From NCBI GenBank assembly GCA_016801845.1, contig CM028918.1, positions 14,249,001 through 14,313,000 on the forward strand: 64,000 nucleotides of DNA, read 5' to 3'. The notes below the pieces were generated by a model. That model had not been told where the DNA came from. It ran no database searches and worked only from the letters and a program-made list of their open reading frames with translations. Of the stretch, positions 49,016 through 61,234 are shown piece by piece; positions within the stretch are counted from its first letter, which is position 1, and every line of letters begins with the position of its first letter. The position numbers were made by a program, and so were the translations under genes. The DNA comes from Polydactylus sextarius. Its lineage: Eukaryota; Chordata; Actinopteri; Polynemidae.

Positions 49016-51628
49016 TCAGTCGATAACGATCGTTTCACTGGTCATGTTCTCCAGTGGTGCGTTGCTCTCTAAAGCCTGGACGATCTGAGAGGCTGAAGGT
49101 CTCTTCTTGGGATCTACCTCTGAGCAGAGATAGAAAAGCTCCACCACCCTCTGGTATGAGCTGCCCAGAGCCTCAGTGTCCAGCGCCGGGCGCGTCCCCA
49201 ACCTCTCATAGTAGGCGTCTTCATCGAAACTCATCTCCATTGAATCGTCTGAAACACAAAAGGTTAAAGGTTGTGTGGCAATTTCCTGACATAAAAACAC
49301 CATTTCCTGAAACCCATGTGTTGGAAATCAGACGACATTTGATGTCAAAGATTAAAAAGAGTTTAATTCCCTGTGCTTTTAAAACCTCTCACCTGCATTC
49401 TCCTCCTCCTCCTCATCCTCATCATCCTCCAGCGTTTCCAGATGAGGCATAGCCAGTGTCATCATCTCCCACAGAGTCAGACCGTATGAGAAGATGTCAG
49501 CCTTGTCGCTGATCTCTCCTCCCTCCAGAGCCTCCTTCGGGTTCCACGGCTCTGTGCCGATGTACTCTGCCTTCGGATCTGACACTGAGAAGAACAGAAG
49601 CCTCTTTAATAACAATCAAATGCATCTGAGAAGGCAACGTCCAAAATAAAAACAAAAATGTTTCTGTTGACTACAGTGTCACAACAGAAAACAAAGTTGG
49701 GGATCAGTTTTTGTTTAGAAAAGCTACAAAGATCCAGAAGTTTGATTTTAATCCAACATGGGAGCAACATCCACCATTGTGTCTGTACAAGATGAGATTA
49801 ATCATGAAAGACTGAAGAATGTGTCTTTCAGCCTTGGCAGAGAAACAGTGAATAAGTTGCTGTCAACAGTCGTCTCCACCCAAACATTTTCTTCCAATTT
49901 TGCACTTTAATTCATGATCAATACCACTTGCGTGTTTCCACACACGCTCTCGATCAGTCTCCATCTACCAGTTGTTTTCTGTGTTTGTTGCTTTGCCAGT
50001 TAAACATGAGCAAACAGCCTCCTGTAGACCACGTTGATGTCATGTTATCATGTGTGTTATGATGACAAACAATCCTCACCTTTCATGTTTTCATCCAGCT
50101 TCAGAGAGACGCCGACATCGCAGATCTTCACAGTTTCAAAGTCGCCTTTAATGACCACGTTGCACGACTTTATGTCGCCGTGCAGCAGCTTTTTCTCATT
50201 GTGAAGATACTGCAGAAAAAACGAAAACAGCTCATTCCTGTTATTCCCATTAACCATCATCAACTATAAGAGTGTTTATATCAGTTTGTCACCGACAGAG
50301 TCTGGTAGTTAGGTTCACCTGTAGTCCGCGAGCTACGTGAAGCGCCACTTTTTCAATCTTTTCTGCAGGAAAAGCTTTCAGGCCTTCCTCTCTCCTCTTC
50401 TCGATGAGGTCGGTGAGGGACTGCTCTCCTCCGTACTCCATGGCCAAACACTTGGAGCCGTCTTTGGCCATGGCAAAGGCACGGAAACCTTGATGTTGGG
50501 ATACAAAGGAAGAATGAACGACAAAAAAAGACAAATAATCCCATCCTCCTTCATTAATATAAAAAAACAAAAACAAAACAAAACACGCTGTTCCTCCTCA
50601 GTCCTGCTGATTAAAATCATGTCTCACCAACAATGTTTGGATGATTGATTCCCTTCAGGACCTTTGCCTCTGCGTTCAGGCGCTTCTGGTAAACAGCCAC
50701 CTGCTTGGTGCCACATTTGCTGTTGATCTTCTTCACAGCCCATGGAGATGCATTCATCTTTTCCATTCTGAAAGATGTTGTTCAACAATACTTTGTTACA
50801 ATGTGATTTTTAAATTATTGTTATATTACAAAGACATTGCGTTTTTACCTATGCAGTAACTTGAAGAAAAAAACTGTTTTAACCAGTGTTTGACCTTAAA
50901 GCTACAACGTGTTACTTTCCTGAAACTTCATTTATTTTTTGTGATTGTGTTCATTAGCGTACACCTCATTCATGAAGATGTCAGGGCTGCAACTAATGAT
51001 CATTTTTATGATACTAGTTACTGATACTAGTTGAAAATTGTTGGTTCTCTAAATGTGAGGAAATAAAAACTGCCCTTAGCAATTCTAAAATAAAAAATAT
51101 ATATATAATATATGGTGGGTGCTCAATGCTCATCACATATTTTCAAAACCTGACAGATGTGCTCAGAGGTCTTATTTTGCGTATCACAACAGAAGAGTAA
51201 AGAAAGAACATCAGGAAATATTAAAGAGCAAGAACTAGAGGATTTTGACAGTGTCTTTATCAAATTAGCTGAAAATTAATTTTCAGTCCTTTAATCAACT
51301 AATCATTGGAGCTGGAAATACAAGCAACCAGAAACTCTGTTTCTGTAAATGATCTATACACAACACTGAGGTGTAGTCTGCCTGGCATGTCACCTCTCAG
51401 CAAAGCTTAAAAGTGTTAGACCAGGACATAGTGGGTGAGGTGTAAACGTTACAGTCAGAGGAGACTGGACCTGTCCATGAGGTAAACAGTGACTCCGGTC
51501 CCACAGCCCAACTTCTTCATGAAAGGTGAAGCTGGGATGGTGATGGGGGTGCCTCCTTCGCTCCTCACTCGGACGCCTTTAGGGGTCTTGAATGCGCCCT
51601 CGTCGGTGCTTGTGCTAGAGGAGGCCAT
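49016..51628 (-). CDS. pbk: PDZ-binding kinase / TOPK (mitotic MAPKK-like kinase)
   Basis: Ser/Thr kinase of proliferating cells, activated in mitosis by CDK1. Coding exons on the minus strand: 51628-51471, 50767-50628, 50488-50319, 50209-50080, 49584-49393 and 49248-49016, giving 340 aa (human 322). Thr15-Pro16 in AFKTPK corresponds to the CDK1 site. The glycine loop is LGCGTGVTVYL (40-50), the catalytic lysine Lys65 (WAVKKIN), the catalytic loop HGDIKSCN with Asp168, the metal-binding Asp187 in DVG, and the activation-segment end YIGTEPWNPKEA. HGD for HRD and DVG for DFG are family traits, not defects. An acidic run (about residues 251-260) enlarges the region shared with human. The last residues, SETIVID, end in a hydrophobic C-terminus that could still bind PDZ domains. 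The donor GTCCAG at 51470 is weak, but the only one in phase before a stop. Confidence 0.96.
50986..51325. repeat. hAT-like miniature element in a pbk intron
   Basis: It starts with GGGCTGCAACTAATGATCAT and ends with TTAATCAACTAATCATTGGA followed by GCT. These are the degraded inverted termini of a very common fish miniature family that opens with GGCTGCAACTAA. The middle part (AACATCAGGAAATATTAAAG) is also family-like. Family recognition is from recall. Confidence 0.55.
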
Positions 51629-52044
51629 TCTGGCAACGAAATACATCTTTAATATGTGAAAAACCAGAAGTATCTTCTATCCTTCCTGACACTTATTTAT
51701 AGAGGATTACACAAAGACCCATAACGTTTAACATCGTCAAGTTTCCAAAAACCTTCAAATGTTAAAGTGAATAAACAAACATGTCAGTATTAATTTATTT
51801 ACTTAAGTTATTTATTAACGATGTAACGTTACTTGGTTTAACATTTTACTAAGGTCGAGACACAATTTAACGACAAAAACATGACGTCAAACACGTTAAA
51901 ACCACCGTCGACCGCGTTGTTCGCGTTAACGTTCAAGTATTTAACAGTTTACCGAGTTATACATGTCGACGGGCCGTTTAAATTCGTCGTTATTTCGCTT
52001 TGAGTTACATAAATGTGTGTTTTAGCGGATAAATAAATCTTTAC

Positions 52045-52120
52045 CTGCTTCTCTTTTCAGGGTCACAACACAACGTCTGAGGTTTAAACCGCGCAGAACG
52101 TTCAAACTCACGCTACGGCG
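52045..52120 (-). promoter_or_regulatory. pbk: pbk non-coding first exon and CHR-type promoter element
   Basis: On the minus strand a donor GTAAAG (forward 52044-52039) ends a GC-rich exon starting near 52100. TTTGAA (forward TTCAAA, 52101-52106) is a canonical CHR hexamer, preceded at a 4-base spacing by AGCG, like a CDE/CHR pair. pbk is a late cell-cycle gene in mammals, so control by DREAM/MuvB is plausible but inferred. Confidence 0.5.
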
Positions 52121-55100
52121 GCGGCCGAGGGACAAACTGAGCGGAAGGCGTTGGTCAGTGACAACAGTAGATAAGATACAGACATGTCTGTTAACATCAT
52201 TTAAAACACTGAAACAAGTAAATTACACATTTTTTTTAAACATAAAAACAGCATGATGATACTTTAAAGCCATTTAAGAATACATTTTAAAGTTGGCTTC
52301 AGGTGTAACACAGCTATTTCACCACTAGATGCCAGTCAAGTTATAAAAATTGTAAAAACTAGTCTGACGTACTGCAGGTGTCTGTCTTCCTGAAAATAAA
52401 GGGAAATTAAGGTAGCAGGTTGCAAGTTAAAGTGCATGATTGTAGATGCATTTAGTCATTTATTCATCCATCAGTGATTGTATGTTGTGATTAAATAAAC
52501 TATATTCATCCAAATTATGGAGTAAACTTGGAGCTTTCGGAGCCCACTGTAAAATCTGGTCTGAACCAAACCAGTTATTTTTAAAGCATAATCTTTGTTA
52601 CCCCAATATCTTATGTTTATTGAACATAGGTTGAATAATTAATTAAATAAGTTCTCATGTGAGTAAACACAGAAAACTAATTTGTTAACATAACTTTTGA
52701 AAACAAGGTCGGACATTATCTGAGTTATCCAGCTGCACAGTGTTGCTCTGCATCTGTTTTCTAAAAATGTTTGTAATCTTTGTTATAGACGATTGTGATG
52801 ATTTAAAGCTGTGTCAGCACCTCAGTTACACATGGGAGAAGAGATCCGTGTCATTTTCTTAGGCTACTGCATGTATCTGTTCTTTCTCTTGCATCAGCAA
52901 CTTGGCTGAAAGAAATTCCTCGCTAGTGATGGTGAAGCCGACCTTGACCTCGACTCTCGTGATCCCATTTTTGTTTCATCTCTTTCACACACTGCAGATG
53001 TTCCCGGCCCAGTCTCATTGTGTGGAGGGATAACCATTCCATTATGAGGAAGAGGAGTAGGAATGCGGTCTGATGATAAATGGATGTGGAAGGGAAGACT
53101 GGGGCTATTACTTTCTCTCTCTGTGTTTTCCTCTATTTCTCATTACCCTGAAGGGCAATGAGCTCATGTTTGTGGGCTCTGCTGTCACATGTTGTAGTGT
53201 ACTGTAGGAGGAAGGATGGGTTACTCTCTGGTCAGACCACAGAGAAACATCCAGAGAGAAATAAAGGAGAATTCCTGCTGTCATGATCAGATTAAGAGCA
53301 AATTATAATTTGTAATGTGGATCAACCCCATTTGTCATGTCATTTACATAATCTATATAATGTAAAACAGATTTATGTGCAGTTTATGAATATTTGACTA
53401 TCTGTGTTAATATATATCTTGTCAAACTTACTTTTGAAACTTTTTTCTCTGCATGTGTGTTTTGCATGTGTTTATGTGAACCGTATGATTACATGTTGTT
53501 ACATAACATGCTTAAAAAAAGCAGAAAAAATGTCTTCCCGTCTGTCTTTAGTTGATTTCCCTGTAATTGTCAGTTATTTAAATTTCATAAAATCAACTTC
53601 AGTGTTTAAGAAACTTAGGAAACAATCTCACCACAATGTAATTATTTAGATGTTGGAAGTCTTCTTGAGCTTTTGTTATGATGAAATTGTAGTAGTTCAA
53701 ATTCTAATCTTGATAAGAATTTCTTCTAGATCTTCACAACAGTTGAACCTTAACATGTGACACAACAGAGAGACCCCCAGATAAATGGACCTTGTTATGA
53801 GATTGTATGGATGAAAGAAGTTTAATATTCATATGACACTGATGATTGCTGACAGTTGTTTTTTTTTTTTTTTTTGCAGTAACATGCTGCTACAACAACC
53901 TCCATATTTCTGTTTTCAGTCACATGATTTTGAACCTGGCTGCAGGGACTTGTTCTCATGGGTAATAGGACCAGGTTCACAGTTGATGTTCCAGTTCATC
54001 GTTAAAGGTGTTGGATGTGATTGAGGCCAGGAGTCTGAACAGGCTGCTCAAGTCCTTCAACACCAAATTGTGAAAGCTGTTTTTATGAATATTACTTAAA
54101 TAGGGTGGATAATGTCATTTTGTAACAGGAAAGAAACAGTTTTAACAAATTCTTACCACAGAATTGGAAGTGGACCATTAAAAATATTATTGTGTTCTGT
54201 AGCCATGGATAAATTACCAAATGGGTTTAGTCACAGGCTCATGGACCTAAGATGTTGGGCAGTTTAAGTTTAAAGTGACAGTTAGTATGAAAATCCAAGA
54301 GGTTAGTTTAAAGACAATATAGATGTTTTGTTGTTTGTAAGTCGCCCCTATCTCTTCAGTATGGGGATTATTTACCTGTTTGTGTCAAGGAGCCCATCAT
54401 GGTTGAAGCATTAAGATTTCCCTTAATTAGAAAAAAACACACACCATTACAAATATGGCTGATAAATGGTTGAACATCCAGCTCCAAACCCAAACAAACT
54501 CAGTTCTCTCCAGCTCAATCACTACTTTTTCATTAAACTTCACATTCAACCGAACAAAATCAGTGGGTGTTTTCAGACAGCCAGACAAAACAGACACATC
54601 ATCATCATCGTTAGAATAATTGGAAAGATAATCATACAAAATAACAATACCATAAATTGATAATAATTCTAAACAAATTATATAGTGGAAAGATTTGCTT
54701 TACTTTAAGTTGTGTGTATACTGTATATCCAGATATACAGTATGTAGTCCATTAAACACCAAGGAGACTGATTTGAGAATTGTGCTTTTTAATTGCAGTG
54801 GCAATGTAGATGAACTGACCCCAACCCCAACACTACTCTTACATCCTACCTAATGTTTTATACAAGCAACTGTGTTCTAACAAATACAAAGTTAAAATGT
54901 TTATGAAAGGGAAAATAAAGTGATAAATTAGATAAATTAGTGATTAACATGTACTTAGTACTTCTAAGTTATGTATTATGTATTTCTGATCCCAACACCA
55001 GAAACCCATACAACCATCAAACTATCAACATATGTATTAGAACAGTTCCACTTGAATACCATCATATTTCACTGTACCAAATAAAAAACAGTAAAATTTT

Positions 55101-55330
55101 ACCTTCCTGGAGGATAAATGAAACCATGCTAACCAGAACCAAACTGGCTTCACAGTCTTTGTTCTCACTGCTGGCCATGTGTGTTGGAGATCAGGTGACT
55201 TTTCAGCTAATCATTTCTACATCCACTTCACATGTGGAAACATTCATACTTGCAATTACACCACATAACTGTCAGTCAGGTCACACACGGTGCACGCGTT
55301 TGTGTGCGTCAGCGCTTGTGATCATGTGTT

Positions 55331-55371
<41 letters not shown>

Positions 55372-56094
55372 TCCAACTCAACTTCCTTTCTCTCTCCACC
55401 TGTTGAAGTCTTAAAGGTGCCTGTTTCCAGGTTCACTTCTTTCAGCGTTATCAGGAATAACAAAGTTCACCTGTTTAAACAAATCTACATTTTATTTCAG
55501 CAGTGCATATACAGCATTTTAGTGGTACAAAATCAACAGAACATAAAAATAAAAAGATGTGTATTTGTATAAGCAAAGATATTTTCTTGACATAATCATG
55601 TTTGATTTAGGCGTTTATTTTTGTATGTATGTCGTTAACTCCATAGCCCTTATATGTGTTATTACCAGCACAACGTAATAAAAAACAGACACGTGTATAT
55701 GCGGAAGTGCTTAGAGTCATTATTCCAAAGTAGCAGATACAAGGTCATAGAACATCCAAGTATACCGTAAAGCTGCAAATAATATCCCAGGTGTTTATTT
55801 TCCCACATGACTCAACAGACCCTGTGTTTATTTGGGACAGGCATCTATATGAGACAGGCGTTTCATTTTTAATGCAAAGTACCTGATTCCCGCGGCACTC
55901 CAGTATCATTTTGTTTTTAAGTCTTTCATTGTCATTTATCTGTGGAAACTTCACACCACACAGTGCGTGAGCGGCACGGGAGTGTGTGTGTAATTCACAT
56001 CAGATATGTCTGCAGGCGCGGTGCATGCATCAAGTGTCAACCCAGTCTTTAAATTCATGTGGTCCAATGTAGCCAAGTGTTTTTAAAAGTGCAC
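52121..56094. other. Gene-poor spacer downstream of pbk promoter
   Basis: AT-rich, with a T-run at 53860-53876 and a CA microsatellite at 55332-55366. An open frame of 210 codons at 54940-55572 runs through the microsatellite and is judged non-coding. The GC-richer stretch 52920-53240 has no ORF and could be conserved non-coding DNA; that is a guess. Confidence 0.5.
55332..55366. repeat. (CA)n microsatellite
   Basis: CA dinucleotide run of about 35 bases in the pbk-scara5 spacer. Confidence 0.95.
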
Positions 56095-56095
56095 A

Positions 56096-56275
56096 TAGGG
56101 CGCTTGGATGGTTGAGGGGCTAAGGAGCACCACGTTGGCGTATATGCCGTGCAGTTGTTCGCTGGTTTGAGTCCCGACCGAGTCGACCTTTCCTGCGTGT
56201 CCTTCCCCCACTACTCTCTCCGTTTCCTGTCTCTCTACATTAGCTCTTAAAGGCAAAAAATGCCCAAAAAATACT
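56096..56275 (+). mobile_element. tRNA-derived SINE
   Basis: The head has an A-box-like TGGATGGTTGAGGGG (56106-56120) and a B box GGTTTGAGTCCCG (56164-56176). A body with TTTCCTGTCTCTCTACATTA follows, and a tail AAAGGCAAAAAATGCCC that is characteristic of fish SINEs. It lacks a proper acceptor stem, so it is not a functional tRNA gene. Confidence 0.8.
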
Positions 56276-57269
56276 TCTAGTTCTAGTCTCGAGGTGTGAG
56301 CGGTATCAGAGTGGAACCAGAGCAAGATGGAGTGCTCACCCCGGTCATTGGATAAAAACCTGCACCACGCTCCGACTATATTTCACATGCTCTGGTCTGG
56401 GTGCAGGGGAGTTAGAATGAGTTAAATTCAATGACAAGGAGAAAATCAGACCCAGCCTTTATTTGAGACCAGTGTTTTTGGCCCAAATGTGTTGCTTTGC
56501 CACTCGGCTATTATTTGCAGCTTTAAGAAGGTACATTAAAAACAGATCACTAAAATCTCTCCTCTTTAAAATGACACATTTAAGTGGTTAAGTGCACTTG
56601 GTGTAGCAATATGTTATTACTTCCAAAGGTAAGGCCTTGGGGTGGTCTACATTTTCAAAGTCAAAGTTCAAGTTACTTAATCCAATGAGGCCAAAGCACT
56701 GATCCTGGGTCAGAAGAGTCTCTAACCAATCAGGAAATCACATCACAACTGCTGTATCCTGCTGACATCTGACAGGTTGTAACTACGTCTAGGAAAGCCA
56801 GTAAAAATTAATTTAGCTGTTAGATGGCAGAGTATTTGTCCAAAAGCCTGAATCCAAATGAGCAGATGCAGCTTCAAAGACACCTGCAGACCAATCCTGC
56901 CCATACTATGAGCACAAGTGTACAGTATTTTAATCAACTGCAGTAACTTTAGGAAGCTCACTAAAGCAGAAATGCCACTGGAGTCCAGTAAGAACTGGTG
57001 GCATGGCAGGAACCATCATTTAGTTGAATACATTTGAAAATGTGGTGCAAGACCTGTAAAAGTCAAAAGACCTGTTAGTCGATGGACAACCTTAAGATAT
57101 AAAAAATATAAGTTAAGGTACCTCCACCAACTCCTGTTTTGTAAGCATGATAAGTAAGTCATAAGTTCATAAGTTTTACCACATATATCAAACTAGCCAG
57201 GCTTAGTTCAAAACCATATTTGGGTGAACTTTAAAACTCCTTTTATAGACAAGACCAACAACTCAGGCT

Positions 57270-58765
57270 GATGGACTCAATACCCTGGAAAAGTCAGAAG
57301 GTTCTAAGACCCTTGTCAACCAGTGGCAAGCTCTGTTGGCTGAAGGTTGCTTTAAGTCAAGACATGAGGTGGGGAATGCTTCCACTGTTATCAGCCACCT
57401 CCCATCAAGGTCCCACCTTGGATTGTATAGGAGAAAGCTGACATTCAAAAGTGAGCCTGCAGTGGCACTGTCAAGATGATGCTTTGTTTTATAGGTTCCA
57501 CACAGTGGAGGTGTACTGGTCCTGGTAAGTCAGCATAACCCCAATCGGGTAACCTATTCCTTGCACAACATGGGCAGCACCTGTGGCAGAAATGAAGATG
57601 CTAGGCTGATCTACAACTCCCACAGGACCACCCAGATGCTAGAGCAACCCCAAACAAGATAATTTCACAACTAACAGAGAAGTACGTCTTTTGCAATCCC
57701 TTTGACTCCTGTATGCACCTGTGCAGCACCATGTTTGACGCTGTCCACAGCCTTTCATAGAGTCCATCTGGTTAAGTCATTTGGTCTAAACTCACACTTC
57801 TTATCCAGCAGGTGACTCATCCACCATTCTCGCATAGCTACAGTCCAGTTCCTGCAGATTTGAAATCCTCTTCTGAACACAAGTTTCAGAAATCAAAGAT
57901 TTCACTGATACATTAGAGAATGATGAATTTTTGCCTGAGAGTAAAAGGTACCAGACCATCTGTCTTACTCTAAACCCTCTACCTTCCAGAAACCTTAATG
58001 TCTTCCCCAGTGCTCAAGGATATCAGAGGAAATGCACTATCAGCCAGAAGTAGCAAAGAAAAGTCCTAAGAAACTAACCCTCAACTGGGCCCTACAAAGT
58101 ATCAGTAAACTGAAGACATGACAAACGATGAGGCACCGTATGTAAATACAGTACATCAACCTCCTTGCAGGCACTGATGATTCCTGCTTTTTATACCTTA
58201 GACATTTCACTGTTAAGGGAGCAAACCCAAACTGCATTCAGATGGGACAAACTGAGGGACAAGCTTAAGGTGGTCTTCATCCCTCTAACTCCTAAGGGGA
58301 TGCATAATTTTGCAGAACAAGTCCACCACAGCTTCATTCCATCTACCCACATTTGAGTTGCTGTGGGAACATCAGATTCAATCTCTCAAACATGCCCTTT
58401 GAGTCACTGGCAGCACAGACTGTCACCTAAGAGGTGATGAAGACTGTATCTGTAGAGACAGAGGGAATATCTATCACCTTTGGGAAAGTAAATAAATGGA
58501 CATCGTTGATGCCAATCCCATAATCTCATTCTCCCATACTCTTTACAGGATGACCAGACTCACTTCCACTAGTTGTCTACTCAGAATCTAAGCTCAGCCA
58601 CTGGTATCACTGCCAGATACTGACTGAACACTTCTGGCACCACTTCACAAGATCTTACTTTCCAGCCCATCAGCCAGGATGAACCTCTGAATCTCCAGAC
58701 CTGCAAGTTGACACAGCTGTTCTCATTGTTGACCCACAGTTACTCAGGTCACACTGGCCAGTAGG
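57270..58765 (+). mobile_element. BEL/Pao LTR-retrotransposon pol fossil
   Basis: Two separated pieces of the same polyprotein type are legible on the plus strand. Near 57283-57440 there is a reverse-transcriptase C-terminal block, read as LVNQWQALLAEGCF then STVISHLPS. Near 58400-58763 there is the integrase C-terminus: AAQTVT, PLVVYSESKLS, HFWHHFTRSYFP and finally VLIVDPQLLRSHWPVG. Several frame changes and stops separate them, and RNase H and the integrase core are mostly lost, so it is dead. No LTRs were recognised. The region is richer in C and in exon-like codons than its surroundings. Some similar-looking sequence from 56700 may belong to it. Confidence 0.75.
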
Positions 58766-58954
58766 ACATGACACAGGAGTGACAGCTGGAGGGGATAGAT
58801 GAATCAGGACAGCACAATACCCTCAAACAGTGACTGAGGCCCCTTTGTTATTTCAATATCTTCTCCTGAACTGATTTAACAGAGACTTTAATTGATTAAA
58901 AATCCGACCTAGGCTCCAATGAAAGATATTAAGACATGCACTGAATATATGCAG

Positions 58955-59275
58955 GGGTTTTACTGCAGCAATAAATGATTCTTTTTGTAACTGATTTTAT
59001 CTGGTAATTATTTTCTTATTTAATAGATTCATCGTTTAGTCTACAAGATATGCAAAAATAGTGGAAAATGTCCAGCACGGTTTTCCAGAGCAGAAGCTGA
59101 CATCATCCGCCTGCTCTGAATACGGTCAGTTTACAATGATATAAGACAAATAAAAGCAGTAAATCTTCACATTTGAGAAGCTGAAGCCAGAGAATGTTAA
59201 GTATTTTTGCTTGTCAATTAATTTCTGCTGTTTGACTTCCTGATTACTTGACTAATACTTTCAGCTCTAATAAGC
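58955..59275. repeat. hAT-like miniature element, second copy
   Basis: Begins around TACTGCAGCAATAAATGATT and ends around TACTTTCAGCTCTAATAA. Internal phrases CTTCACATTTGAGAAGCTGA and AGCCAGAGAATGTTAAGTAT are typical of the same miniature family as the copy at 50986. Decayed; the ends are approximate. Confidence 0.55.
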
Positions 59276-59279
59276 ATTA

Positions 59280-61033
59280 TAACAACAAAACTCTCAACTT
59301 TCAACTGGGATCTATCCAACAGCTACACACTGTAGTGTTGGGATCATTAAGTCCCAGGAGTCACAGTGAGAAACATTTAGAAGTATTATTGCTTTTTGAA
59401 CCTTGAGAATAGAGTGAATAATCTGCATTAAGTATAAGCGAGTGAAAATGAAAAAGATAACTAGCTTCCTGGTAGCCCAAAGAGTTGTCAATGCTGCTTG
59501 GGTCTAACAATTGTTGAATGCAATTCATAAAAAGGTATGTGGTGTAATGCAGACATGTAAATCACAGTTTTCTGTACCAGAAGTGACTTCATAACAAGAC
59601 TTTGTACAAATGATTCCTGGTTTTTGTTTCATACAAATGATTGAGTGAAAATACACAAGAGCAACATGTTACCCAACCATAATTCCCTTTTGTGTTGCAA
59701 TAGCTTCTTTTGAGACACAATCTATCGAGCCTGGTTTCTCACCTCATTTTCCCCTTCCCAGACTCACCCTTTTTTTTCTTTAATTTGTCTTCTTCTGTGG
59801 CAGAGTGGTGGTTTAAAAGAAAAACCTCAACAAACTCTGAGGCACTTTAACATGAGGTAGAAAGTCATTTCTGGCTGCAGTGCCATGAAAAGTCCAATTC
59901 ATATCCAAAACATTTTTTTCTTCTCTTCTCACTTGGACCTGATCTTTCATATGGACATCGTCTGTGCAGATTCATTGTCATAAAAATTTTGTGAGCCAGA
60001 CACTTTTTGATTTGTTTAAACTCAGATAGATTACACAGAGAGATTTCACTATAGATTATAGGAGCAAAGGGAATTCAACCACAGCCCTTAGGGGAAAATT
60101 CTTACACTTGTGAGTTTGCCAAATTTCAAGGTGCACTAAAAACGTTTTCCCTCTCCAAATATAAAACACGACTGGGTAAAGAGACAGGTTCCTGCATATA
60201 TTTTATTCCAACCTGTGGATTGATGTATTCTTGAAGCTCAGAAAGAGAAGAGAGCCAGGGCACTTGGGAGGTACCAGCTTTTTTGGATTTGAGAGCAGCT
60301 ATAAAGTTTAAACCCCACTGAGAAAGGCATAAAACTCAGACAAGAAAAGCTTGTATGTTATGTTTGGTATGGTTTGGTGCATGTGTGTGCGCATATGCAT
60401 GTGCATTAATGCTGAAACAACCAAAGTTTTGGCAGTAAACACTGACAGGCTCACCGTAAATTGTACGAGGCAGGCATCCTCGCGCCATCTGTTTATACTC
60501 ATCTGTTCTTTCTTCTTCATAATCACTTCATCTGTCAACTGTAGTGCCTTTTAACCATTTCCAAAACCTGTTATTTGCAGATTTTTTTTTTTTTTTTTTT
60601 TTTAATTTTCATTACGTTTACAAATATAAAACACACCATAAGCACTGATTCGGTGATTTGCAGGTTAAAAGACACAAAGATGTCACGGTTATGATTGCAA
60701 TAAGAGATATTTTGCTCACTAGTGAACAGAAAAACAAGATGAAACTGACTTTACACATTAGTGCAACAGTTGCATTCATTTAAAATCATGTTTTTGTCTA
60801 CTTGAGTAAGAGAGTCCAAAAATCAAGCCAATTGTTTTTTGGTTTTGACCAATCTGAGCAACATATTTAACAAAATGTTTTGGCTACAAACAGTCGCCTG
60901 CTGCTACACATTAGGCTGGAACAATGAGATTAAAAACAGAGCTGCAGATGATGTGGACAATAATTCTAATAAATCTCTGTGAAAATGTCAAACTACTGAT
61001 TAGTAGAGCTCGAGAGTAAACTTTAAATTTCAC
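59280..61033. other. Gene-free spacer
   Basis: AT-rich, with a 22-base T-run at 60582-60603 and a TG/CA-rich patch near 60378-60405. No gene or element recognised. Confidence 0.5.
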
Positions 61034-61234
61034 TTAAAGGTAGCCTAAGGAGTTTTTGACCACTAGCAGTACTATAGAGCAAACACTTTATGAATGTTTT
61101 GTCCACAGTTGGTGGTTTGTAATTGCTGCAACATAAAAGTACTAAATAACATCTCAGGCTCCATGTTTGACCTGAAGGATATGGGTCATGGCTGTAACTT
61201 GAGGAAAAAAAAAATGTCATTAGGACACCTTTAA
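61034..61234. mobile_element. Candidate 200-bp miniature element with TTAA ends
   Basis: The left end TTAAAGGTAGCCTAA (61034-61048) matches the reverse complement of the right end (61220-61234: TTAAAGGTGTCCTAA) with two differences. Both ends abut TTAA. The size and the inverted ends fit a non-autonomous DNA transposon. TTAA would suggest a piggyBac-type target, but that is inferred. Confidence 0.5.

Noticed and set aside
54940..55572. Open frame of 210 codons on the plus strand
   Set aside because: It runs through a CA microsatellite, has low-complexity composition, no recognisable domain and no splice or family support.
56096..56180. tRNA-like sequence with A and B boxes
   Set aside because: No acceptor-stem pairing or anticodon arm; it is the head of a SINE.
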